A stretch of DNA of 6,257 nt from the NCBI GenBank assembly GCA_023398345.1, contig JAEWSK010000042.1, positions 1 through 6,257 of the forward strand. Reading direction: 5' to 3'. Positions 1-5,511 of the stretch are shown piece by piece. Each line of letters begins with the position of its first letter. The first letter of the stretch is position 1. The position numbers were made by a program, and so were the translations under genes. The notes beneath the pieces are model-generated. The model was not told the DNA's origin and searched no databases. It worked only from the letters and a program-made list of their open reading frames with translations. The stretch comes from Armatimonadota bacterium (GTDB lineage: Bacteria; Armatimonadota; UBA5829).

Positions 1-2
1 GC

Positions 3-110
3 TGGAGCAGTCGTGATGTCTATCAAATCACCCAAGTCCGCCTTGTCCAGCAAATGTTCCGGCCGACTGTTGCGGGCAATTCTGACATATTACAAATATA
101 CCACAGCTAA
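3..110 (+). CDS. Possible C-terminal end of an unidentified gene entering from the left
   Basis: Frame 3 of the plus strand is open from the window edge to a TAA at 108-110. It encodes 35 residues that look protein-like, including RDVYQITQVRLVQQMF. I do not recognise a family. The other plus frame that stays open (frame 1, to 141) is Ser/Lys-rich and less convincing. A minus-strand frame over 1-84 is also open but has no ATG. Such a short stretch cannot prove coding, so this is a tentative call. If real, the gene converges on the minus-strand gene ending at 199. A small 6-bp stem at 102-117 (CACAGC/GCTGTG) holds the stop codon in its loop. Confidence 0.3.
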   Translation, partial: WSSRDVYQITQVRLVQQMFRPTVAGNSDILQIYHS

Positions 111-198
111 TGCTGTGTCTGCGAAAATCCAATATTGGTAGAAAAAAGTGGGATGCAAAATGTGAGCTTTGTATTTGAAAAATCACAAATGCACAGAC

Positions 199-645
199 CT
201 ACTGGCGTTGCGAAGTAGGCCCTCTGTTGAGCGGAATATTTAAAATGCGGTCGACAGACGGGGTTAAAATATGTGGTAAACCGTAGAGATGTGGCGATGT
301 GGGCACATACAAACTCGTGCCTGCACACACACCTTTCGGGTTTGAATGCCATTTTGTTGAAATCTGCGGGCCGACCATTGCATGGCGCGTGTTTATCTCA
401 TTGACAGGCAATTCACAATTTAATGCCGGCAGCGAGATTAGTATGTTTGGTTGCGCAAATTTATTGGCTGTATTGGCGATGCAACTGATTGGGGCTTGAT
501 TAGGCTGCACGGACGTGTCTTGCAGACAGGTCAATCCATTGCAGGTGCTGCAGTCTTGCCTGAAATTCGGCAACACCCATGCGTAGACCACAGTCACTGC
601 AGCTAAAATCACAATTACAAGAAGCATCTTATGCAGTTTTCGCAT
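199..645 (-). CDS. Small membrane-anchored or exported protein with six cysteines, function unknown
   Basis: Encodes 148 aa. The start is the ATG at 643-645, chosen because AAGGAGA (652-658) sits 6 nt upstream; a frame start 36 bases further upstream has no such support. The N-terminus is basic (Arg2, Lys3, Lys6), followed by a hydrophobic stretch at about residues 8-24. This is either a signal anchor or an uncleaved signal peptide, as no clean Ala-X-Ala site is visible. The rest should lie outside the cytoplasm. It has six cysteines (32, 35, 40, 55, 77, 107), the first three in CSTCNGLTC, which suggests disulfides or possibly metal binding; the even number favours disulfides. It is rich in Pro, Asn and Thr with no recognisable domain. 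The N-terminus vaguely resembles type IV pseudopilins, but the Gly/Glu processing motif is absent. It is monocistronic, with its own promoter just outside the composite hairpin element. Confidence 0.72.
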   Translation of the reverse strand: MRKLHKMLLVIVILAAVTVVYAWVLPNFRQDCSTCNGLTCLQDTSVQPNQAPISCIANTANKFAQPNILISLPALNCELPVNEINTRHAMVGPQISTKWHSNPKGVCAGTSLYVPTSPHLYGLPHILTPSVDRILNIPLNRGPTSQRQ

Positions 646-707
646 CGTGATTCTCCTTGCGCAACATTCGTCAGATTGCACATGACTAAAAACATACTGC
701 CATTTAC

Positions 708-736
708 ATAGTAAGCAAATAGCTCAAGAGTGTCAA
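708..736 (-). promoter_or_regulatory. Sigma70-type promoter of the cysteine-rich protein gene
   Basis: On the minus strand a perfect -35 box TTGACA (731-736) is followed by a 17-nt spacer and the -10-like box TACTAT (708-713), 4 of 6 matching TATAAT. Transcription would begin near 700, leaving a leader of roughly 55 nt before the ATG at 645. The -35 box is one base from the terminal inverted repeat of the neighbouring hairpin element. The boxes are seen in the sequence; promoter activity is inferred. Confidence 0.55.
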
Positions 737-737
737 A

Positions 738-965
738 TTTGCAGGAACTAATCCGGGGCTTTGCCCCAATCCCCACCAGAGACTCTGTCTCTGGACTCTG
801 CAAGGAAACTTAGTTTCCTTGACCTTCAAATTCTTAAAATTGAGCCCCCATATGGGGGCTCAATTTTAAGCGTATGGGGTCTGGGGACTGCGTCCCCAGC
901 GGGGTTAAGGGGCAGCGCCCCTTATGGGAGTCTGAGGGTGAAACCCCCAGAGCAAATTCTGCAAA
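738..965. repeat. Composite inverted hairpin element: six 3-nt-loop hairpins around a 38-bp palindrome, with terminal inverted repeats
   Basis: This 228-bp non-coding element is symmetric. Its ends are TTTGCAG (738-744) and the reverse complement CTGCAAA (959-965), whose midpoint 851.5 is exactly the centre of the perfect palindrome at 833-870. Between them lie hairpins at 755-767, 776-794, 801-821, 881-899, 906-924 and 931-951, every one with a 3-nt loop. Their centres fall at 761, 785 and 811 on the left and 890, 915 and 941 on the right, about 25 bp apart on each side. Stems differ in sequence between halves (CCAGAGAC versus TAAGGGGC; CAAGGAAAC versus CTGGGGAC). When both halves are read toward the centre, 5' arms are purine-rich and linkers are ACCCC-like (ACTCTG, ACCCCG, CCCCA). 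Outside flanks both show AAA (735-737, 966-968), a weak target-duplication candidate because the right one lies in an A-run. It may be a non-autonomous mobile repeat or structured RNA element. I recall similar GGGGC-TTT-GCCCC tandem hairpins in other bacterial genomes but cannot verify this. Confidence 0.8.
833..870. terminator. Perfect 38-bp palindrome, probable bidirectional intrinsic terminator
   Basis: Two 19-bp arms (left arm CTTAAAATTGAGCCCCCAT) are exactly complementary with no spacer; the centre is CATATG. Either strand gives A-tract, GC-rich stem (GAGCCCCC/GGGGGCTC), then TTTT, which is the layout of a bidirectional Rho-independent terminator. It lies about 100 nt downstream of the GrpB-fusion stop codon and could end the minus-strand operon. 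A perfect palindrome this long could also form a cruciform in DNA. Terminator function is inferred from shape. Confidence 0.6.
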
Positions 966-971
966 AAAAGG

Positions 972-1904
972 TCACTGTGCTTTTGACAATATCTCCATCA
1001 CAAAATCGTGTTTGGCGTTGGTGTAGCGTTCGCGGTCGGTGCGATAGCGGGCGGCCAGGTCGTACTTTAGCGCGGCATAGCGGGCTGCATCTTTTGGGTG
1101 GGTGCGGAGATAGTTGCGAAAGATCAACCCCTCCCAGAGTTGATGATCTGCCGGGGCCATGTGGATATGATGCGTTCGCTTTGCTTGATACTTTTCTCTT
1201 TGGATGAAACACAAATGGTCTTTGTACAGCCAATATTCGCAGTCCGGTCTGTTGAAAAACGGTATTGCATGGCGTCGAGCCGCGTCAAGCGACGGTGTTT
1301 CTACAAGCAAATCGATAATTGGCTTTGCGGGCATATTGGGAATTGCAGTGCTGCCATAGTGTTCGATTCGTGGCGCAACATCACAGTCCAGCGCCTCGCG
1401 AAGATAGCTGGCGGCCTCGTCAAATTTCGCTGGCCATGTGGGGTCATAGTCCACTAAGTCAATGCCGTCATCTAAATTCTCATCAAGCGAAAAATATGCG
1501 TTGGAGGTCATCTGCATTTCGCATGTCGACTTCGTGTCGTCAGATGACCACTCGGCAGGGCACTGCGATGCAAATTCACCGACAATGTAATGCGATGTAT
1601 CGATCCAGCGCCAAATTAACTCACCCAACTCATCGCGAGCGCCGTTTGGATAAGTTATCGCCCAACTATCGTCCTGCAATTCCCAGCCGACCATTCCGTC
1701 GGGAATATAATTTATGCGATCGACTTGCACGCCGAAAAATCGCGCCTCGTGCTTGTTTTCGACTACACATTGATAGCCGACAAATCGCAGCATTTTATTT
1801 TCATGCTTTATTTCACGCTTGAGTCGTTCAAACAGCGCGCCGAATTCGTCCAAACTCCATTCGCTGCCGCGAGTCTGCATTGCACCGATCAGTCGCAAGA
1901 TCAT
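972..1904 (-). CDS. Fusion protein: GyrI-like effector-binding N-terminal domain plus GrpB-family (UPF0157) C-terminal domain
   Basis: Encodes 310 aa and is the third gene of the operon. The ATG (1902-1904) overlaps the upstream TGA as ATGA, with GAGG 8 nt before it, so translational coupling is likely. Residues about 37-145 resemble GyrI/Cass2-type small-molecule-binding domains, most clearly FFGVQVDRINYIPDGMVGWE (57-76). Residues about 149-308 are a complete GrpB domain: VDYDPTWPAKF (151-161), IEHYGSTAIP with Gly184-Ser185 (180-189), AKPIIDLLV with Asp198 (193-201), RTHHIHM (243-249), FRNYLRTHP (262-270) and the final Y-x2-AK-x2-F (294-301). GrpB proteins belong to the nucleotidyltransferase fold superfamily; their substrate is generally unknown, and the gene is often only named GrpB. 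A plausible but unproven reading is an effector-sensing module attached to a nucleotidyltransferase-like domain. The C-terminal assignment is firm; the N-terminal one is moderate. Confidence 0.88.
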   Translation of the reverse strand: MILRLIGAMQTRGSEWSLDEFGALFERLKREIKHENKMLRFVGYQCVVENKHEARFFGVQVDRINYIPDGMVGWELQDDSWAITYPNGARDELGELIWRWIDTSHYIVGEFASQCPAEWSSDDTKSTCEMQMTSNAYFSLDENLDDGIDLVDYDPTWPAKFDEAASYLREALDCDVAPRIEHYGSTAIPNMPAKPIIDLLVETPSLDAARRHAIPFFNRPDCEYWLYKDHLCFIQREKYQAKRTHHIHMAPADHQLWEGLIFRNYLRTHPKDAARYAALKYDLAARYRTDRERYTNAKHDFVMEILSKAQ

Positions 1905-2701
1905 CGTGATAGCCTCAGCAATCGAGCGGCGTTTTCGCCCAATATCGCGTCGATCTCAGACGGCGTAAGCGGAAGCGAGCGGATATGTGCAATTTCGACG
2001 GACTGATCTGTCCAAGGCGAGTCTGTGCCGAATAAAATTTGTTCGACGCCGTGCGATTTTATGAGCGCGGTTAAACGCTCTGCGCCCATATCGTTAAAGC
2101 AATACGCAGTATCTAAATACAATTCCCGTCCCGCAAGATAGCGTTCCACATCTCCCCAATATTTGTAGCCGCCCATGTGCCCGGCGATGACTTTCAAATG
2201 AGGAACTGCATCTAACACGCGCGCGAGTCGGTCAGGGGTGCAGTGAACAGGCGGAGGCAGTCCTATATCTATTCCGGCGTGAAATAATACAAAAAGCCCT
2301 GCATCCGCAATCGCGCGGTACATTGGCATCACTTCGGGCGAATCCACAAAGAAAGATTGATACTCCGGGTGCAGTTTCACTCCGGGGATGCCGTCACGTA
2401 TAAGTTGATTTATGTCCGGCATCCAATCATCTTGATTCGGATGTAAAGTTCCAAGGCTGATAAGTTTTCTGTTGCGCCGCTTTATTACCGCCGCCCAGAC
2501 GTTGATGCCCGCGACCTGTGCGGGTTTTGTCGCTATTGGAGCAACAATCGACTTATCTATTCCGGCTTTGCGCATGGAGTCGCGCAGCCCGGCAAGTGTG
2601 CCGTCGGTAAATGGATTGATATTGCTGCACTGCGATAAAGATTCGATGGCGCGAGGCGCTAAGTCGTCGGGAAATGCATGCGTGTGACAATCTATTATCA
2701 T
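1901..2701 (-). CDS. Metal-dependent amidohydrolase (Amidohydro_2 / COG2159 type TIM barrel)
   Basis: Encodes 266 aa, the usual size for compact Amidohydro_2 enzymes. Metal-site motifs appear in the expected order: HxH on the first strand (His6, His8 in DCHTHAF), VKLHPEYQ (Lys109, His111), FHAG (His141), AGHMGG (His175) and FGTDSPW (Asp227). Together they indicate a mononuclear or binuclear metal hydrolase or decarboxylase related to the ACMSD/o-pyrocatechuate decarboxylase group. There is no signal peptide, so it should be cytosolic. The substrate cannot be read from the sequence. The ATG lies 6 bp after the preceding stop, with an AGG ribosome-binding core overlapping the end of the upstream gene, and its stop overlaps the next start. 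It is therefore the middle gene of a tight operon. Neighbours suggest processing of a reduced or nitro/quinone-type small molecule, but this is speculation. Confidence 0.9.
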   Translation of the reverse strand: MIIDCHTHAFPDDLAPRAIESLSQCSNINPFTDGTLAGLRDSMRKAGIDKSIVAPIATKPAQVAGINVWAAVIKRRNRKLISLGTLHPNQDDWMPDINQLIRDGIPGVKLHPEYQSFFVDSPEVMPMYRAIADAGLFVLFHAGIDIGLPPPVHCTPDRLARVLDAVPHLKVIAGHMGGYKYWGDVERYLAGRELYLDTAYCFNDMGAERLTALIKSHGVEQILFGTDSPWTDQSVEIAHIRSLPLTPSEIDAILGENAARLLRLSR

Positions 2702-2707
2702 AACAAC

Positions 2708-3580
2708 CTATATGTATTTTGCGTTGGCCTTGGCCTTTGGCGCTGATTTAGCGTATTTGAACTTTGGGTAGCCTACGATCAGGCTCGTCTGAACTTTGTG
2801 ACCTGACGGCAGACCGACGAGTTCTTTTAGATATTTATCTGAATTGACCGTGCCGGTTATAAAGCCTATGCAGCATGTTCCCAAGCCCAAGGTCTCGGCG
2901 GCGTATTGAATATTTGAGGCGGCAAAGACTGAGTCCTCCGCGCCACATGTATCTTCTTTTGTCGTGTGGACGAGAATCGCGCACGGGGCATTGTATGATA
3001 CAAGATCCATGTCCGAGTAGCGCCCGTCGCTAATCTGCTTCATCAACGGAATGAAAAATTCCAACTCTCGATAGGCGCGGGCCATTAAAGTTTTAAATAA
3101 AAATTTGCCGACTGGGTTGCTGAGCAATGCGCAGAGTTTTCGGGTCTGCTCGGTTATCCTCTTGCTGAGCTTATTGAGCACGGCTCGGTCGGTTATGACA
3201 GTGTAGTGCACGTTATTGCGATTTAAGCCGTTTGGAGCCTGCACTGCTGCTTCAAGCAATTTGTCTATAGCTTCGCGCGGCACAAATTGATCTTTGAATT
3301 CTCGCCTGGATCGCCGCATCTTTAAAAATCCCATGAACTGCTCGTATGATGGTCGGTTGGATTCGTCAAGTGCCTCGCATTCCGCACTCGACACGCGCGG
3401 ATGCGAAATGGCGCCGGTCGGACATACTGCCACGCAGTGTCCGCATGAGCTGCATAGAAGCGGCACATCAAGCGTGCGAGGTTTGTCACTATCGCATGAA
3501 TCGTAGTTCATAATACACACATTCGCACAGAGCATGCAGCCGTTACACTTCGACTCATCAATTATGATCTTCTCGCCCAT
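2708..3580 (-). CDS. Ferredoxin-nitroreductase fusion (two [4Fe-4S] clusters plus FMN-dependent nitroreductase domain)
   Basis: Encodes 290 aa from the ATG at 3578-3580. A TTG start at 3604 would add eight residues unlike the family. Residues 1-60 form a 2[4Fe-4S] ferredoxin: CNGCMLCANVC (Cys12, 15, 18, 22) and CSSCGHCVAVCP (Cys43, 46, 49, 53). Residues about 83-275 form a nitroreductase domain, with the FMN-phosphate-binding RRSRREF (89-95), QAPNGLNRNN (114-123), the conserved GLGTCCIGF segment (232-240) and SLIVGYPKF (266-274). Proteins of this arrangement are common in anaerobes and are thought to pass electrons from ferredoxin clusters to FMN for reducing nitro, quinone or other unsaturated substrates. 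The physiological substrate is unknown. The C-terminus is a Lys/Ala-rich tail (276-290). It is the first gene of the operon, so its upstream region carries the operon promoter. It is cytosolic and probably oxygen-sensitive. Confidence 0.92.
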   Translation of the reverse strand: MGEKIIIDESKCNGCMLCANVCIMNYDSCDSDKPRTLDVPLLCSSCGHCVAVCPTGAISHPRVSSAECEALDESNRPSYEQFMGFLKMRRSRREFKDQFVPREAIDKLLEAAVQAPNGLNRNNVHYTVITDRAVLNKLSKRITEQTRKLCALLSNPVGKFLFKTLMARAYRELEFFIPLMKQISDGRYSDMDLVSYNAPCAILVHTTKEDTCGAEDSVFAASNIQYAAETLGLGTCCIGFITGTVNSDKYLKELVGLPSGHKVQTSLIVGYPKFKYAKSAPKAKANAKYI

Positions 3581-3606
3581 ATCGCACCATCCTGTCCGAA
3601 GCAAAT

Positions 3607-3621
3607 TAGTATGCCATACTA
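3607..3621. promoter_or_regulatory. Perfect 7-1-7 inverted repeat, candidate operator in divergent intergenic region
   Basis: TAGTATG-C-CATACTA is an exact inverted repeat with a 1-bp centre. It lies 26 bp upstream of the nitroreductase ATG and 82 bp upstream of the divergent deacetylase ATG. Its position and symmetry fit a dimeric repressor or activator site. AT-rich hexamers inside it (TACTAA, TAGTAT on the minus strand) could overlap a -10 region, with TTGCGA as a poor -35, so the operator and the operon promoter may coincide. No regulator gene is in the window, so this is inference from symmetry. Confidence 0.4.
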
Positions 3622-3703
3622 TCTACTTCGCAATGCGCGATTCTGTTCCTTCTGAGATGGTTTGGCATTCGGGCATTTGGTGGTAGGTATCCCATCGGCA
3701 AAT

Positions 3704-4462
3704 ATGAAAGATGATAAGCTGCTCATAGTCAACGCGGACGATTTTGGCATATCGCCCGAAGCCAATAATGCGATCGTGCAAGCGCACCGCGATGGAATCG
3801 TCACCAGTGCAACTATTATGGCGAACATGCCGGGGTTTTGCGACGCAATCAAGCTTGCGCGAGATTGCCCCAATCTTGGTATCGGCCTGCATGTCAACTT
3901 GACCGACGGGCGGCCAATTTCTGATCCTTACAGTAAACTGCCTGGGCTTTTCGGGATGATGGTAAGCGCTTGGTGGTCAAAATCTGCAATGCGCCGTGAG
4001 ATATGCGCACAGCTTGAAACGGCGCTTGCGTCCGGCATTAAAATAACGCATCTCGACAGCCACAAACATGTCCATGTCCACCCGATGGTGCTGTCGGCAT
4101 TGGTTTGGACTGCAAATAAGTATTCTGTAAAGGCATTGCGCGTGCCGATTGAGTCGCGCGAGCTGCGATTTGGAGAACCGATTGGTTGGCAATTAAGATC
4201 GGCGTTGGTCAGTTTTAACGCGCAGCGCGTCCGGCAAGTTGCTATTGGCGAAGATTTTTTTGCGACGGATAACTTCATCGGCACTGCAAAGACCTGCCGG
4301 TGGAGTGCCAAAACGATGGCTGCCGCCATTAAAAATTTGAAGGTTGGCATTACCGAACTGATGGTTCATCCAAACGATTTAGACGCGCTAATATCCGACG
4401 ATGTCAGGCATGCACTCGACAGTTCAGGAGCGCAATTGATAACCTACGACTTTAAAGTCTAA
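3704..4462 (+). CDS. ChbG/HpnK/YdjC-family carbohydrate deacetylase
   Basis: Encodes 252 aa from the ATG at 3704, chosen because the protein then begins MKDDKLLIVNADDFG, the normal family N-terminus. In-frame TTG (3662) and GTG (3680) alternatives add unrelated residues, although a clear Shine-Dalgarno is lacking for any of them. Conserved features are ADDFG (Asp12, Asp13; catalytic base and metal ligand region), GLHVNLT (His63), HLDSHKHVHVHP (116-127; metal-binding His and Asp) and TELMVHPND (217-225) near the C-terminus. The family adopts a TIM-barrel-like fold and uses a divalent metal to remove acetyl groups from N-acetylated sugars; ChbG acts on chitobiose and HpnK on a hopanoid-linked sugar. 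The exact substrate here cannot be told. A VSAWW segment (87-91) adds local hydrophobicity but not a membrane helix. It precedes a sugar epimerase by 59 bp on the same strand, suggesting a shared glycan or glycolipid role. Confidence 0.9.
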   Translation: MKDDKLLIVNADDFGISPEANNAIVQAHRDGIVTSATIMANMPGFCDAIKLARDCPNLGIGLHVNLTDGRPISDPYSKLPGLFGMMVSAWWSKSAMRREICAQLETALASGIKITHLDSHKHVHVHPMVLSALVWTANKYSVKALRVPIESRELRFGEPIGWQLRSALVSFNAQRVRQVAIGEDFFATDNFIGTAKTCRWSAKTMAAAIKNLKVGITELMVHPNDLDALISDDVRHALDSSGAQLITYDFKV

Positions 4463-4521
4463 GCCTGCACGCAAGGTGGGTATATACGCCAAAGCACTTA
4501 TTTGCGAAAGGGGAGCATCGC

Positions 4522-5439
4522 ATGAAAATTCTTGTAACCGGAGGAGCCGGATTTCTGGGTTCGCATGTCATAGAGGAGATGACAGACCGTGGCCATAACG
4601 CCGTATGCTTCGATATGCGGCCAAGCCTGTTGTGTGAAAGCGTTGCGGGCGATTTGCTCAATATGGACGATCTTATGCGCGCAACAAAAGGCGTGGACAT
4701 CGTTTGTCACCTTGGCGCGGTAGGCGACGTGTATCTCGCATTCGATAAGCCGTATCTTGCGGCTGCTATAAATGCAACCGGCACAGCAAATTTAATGCAA
4801 GCATGCCTAGCCAACAAAGTCGGCAAGGTGATATATGCTTCGACATGGGAAGTCTATGGCCCGCCCGTATACGAGCCGATTGATGAAAAGCACCCTTGCA
4901 ACCCCGATCATCCGTATAACATAACAAAGCTTGCCGGAGAGCAGATAGCAATGGCATATGACGCGCTGAAAGGCGTGCCGGTAATATCGCTTCGGCTAGG
5001 CACATCGTTTGGCATGCGCATGCGCGGCAACTCGGTCTTTTCAATATTTATAAAAAAGGCGCTTGCACATGATACGATCACGATCCAGGGAACAGGTGAG
5101 CAATCACGGCAGTTTGTGCATGCGCGCGATGTGGCGCGGGCATTTGCATGCGCGATGGAGTCGAACATACATGGCGAAGTGTTTAATATTGCGTCATCAA
5201 GGTCGGTTTCAATAAAGGAGCTTGCGGAGATGGTGGCACGGCGTATTCCTACGGACGTCAATTTTGCTGCGGCTCGCACCGGAGATATTCATCCGGCAAA
5301 GGTGTCGGCACACAAAGCTGCATCTGTGCTCGGCTGGGAAGCAAATGTGCGGTTTGAAGACGGCCTTATGGAAATTATTCGCGAAAAGATGGAAGAGTTG
5401 TGCTCTATTGAAGCAGATGAGCAGACAGTATCGGCCTAA
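4522..5439 (+). CDS. NAD-dependent sugar epimerase/dehydratase (extended SDR, GalE-like)
   Basis: Encodes 305 aa, typical of extended short-chain dehydrogenase/reductases. The start is the ATG at 4522, with AAGGGGAG (4508-4515) 6 nt upstream. The Rossmann signature is TGGAGFLG (6-13). Asp31 after the second strand points to NAD(H) over NADP(H). HLGAV (63-67) replaces the usual HLAA. The catalytic triad is visible as Ser107/Thr108 in YASTWEVYG (105-113) and Tyr132-x3-Lys136 in PYNITK. RQFVHARDVARA (196-207) and the C-terminal RTGDIHPAKVSAHKAASVLGW (252-272) match the nucleotide-sugar-binding region of UDP-hexose epimerases. The likely reaction is 4-epimerisation or dehydration of an NDP-sugar; the precise substrate cannot be assigned. 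It follows the deacetylase in the same direction and is probably cotranscribed. It is cytosolic. Confidence 0.92.
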   Translation: MKILVTGGAGFLGSHVIEEMTDRGHNAVCFDMRPSLLCESVAGDLLNMDDLMRATKGVDIVCHLGAVGDVYLAFDKPYLAAAINATGTANLMQACLANKVGKVIYASTWEVYGPPVYEPIDEKHPCNPDHPYNITKLAGEQIAMAYDALKGVPVISLRLGTSFGMRMRGNSVFSIFIKKALAHDTITIQGTGEQSRQFVHARDVARAFACAMESNIHGEVFNIASSRSVSIKELAEMVARRIPTDVNFAAARTGDIHPAKVSAHKAASVLGWEANVRFEDGLMEIIREKMEELCSIEADEQTVSA

Positions 5440-5485
5440 TATAAATAAGGTTCGACCCGCCGGGACCCCCACCGGCAGGCCGAAC
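5438..5485 (-). terminator. Intrinsic terminator of the PEP-CTERM-like gene
   Basis: In minus-strand RNA the 14-nt arms from 5485-5472 and 5463-5450 pair at every position, with two G-U wobbles, around an 8-nt loop (UGGGGGUC). A U-rich run (CUUAUUUAUAUU, 5449-5438) follows. On the plus strand the two wobbles become A-C mismatches and no U-run follows, so the minus strand is the functional one. A second, shorter stem (5488-5494 with 5515-5521, AGGCGGT/ACCGCCT) lies just before it and encloses the stop codon of the minus-strand gene. The run overlaps the final codons of the convergent epimerase gene. Confidence 0.68.
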
Positions 5486-5511
5486 GGAGGCGGTGAACTT
5501 GGTGCCTAGGA

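Noticed and set aside
1..99. Minus-strand coding start leaving the window on the left
   Set aside because: The ATG at this place is in a frame that stops after 21 codons. The longer open frame has no ATG and may be a mirror of the plus-strand frame.
107..499. Small open frames overlapping the cysteine-rich gene in other frames
   Set aside because: They lack ribosome-binding sites and conflict with the better-supported minus-strand gene at 199-645.
738..965. CRISPR array
   Set aside because: The units are self-complementary hairpins with differing sequences in opposite orientations. There are no identical direct repeats with unique spacers.
761..1207. 148-codon plus-strand open frame across the hairpin element and the end of the GrpB gene
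   Set aside because: Its first two thirds are translated hairpin repeats and the rest is antisense to the GrpB domain, with no ribosome-binding site. It is a by-product of the repeat.
3581..3604. Longer TTG start for the ferredoxin-nitroreductase
   Set aside because: The extra eight residues are unlike the ferredoxin N-terminus, and the ATG at 3580 places the first cysteine motif at the usual distance.
3662..3703. Longer TTG or GTG start for the deacetylase
   Set aside because: The family normally begins just before the NADDFG motif. The added residues have no support and no better ribosome-binding site.
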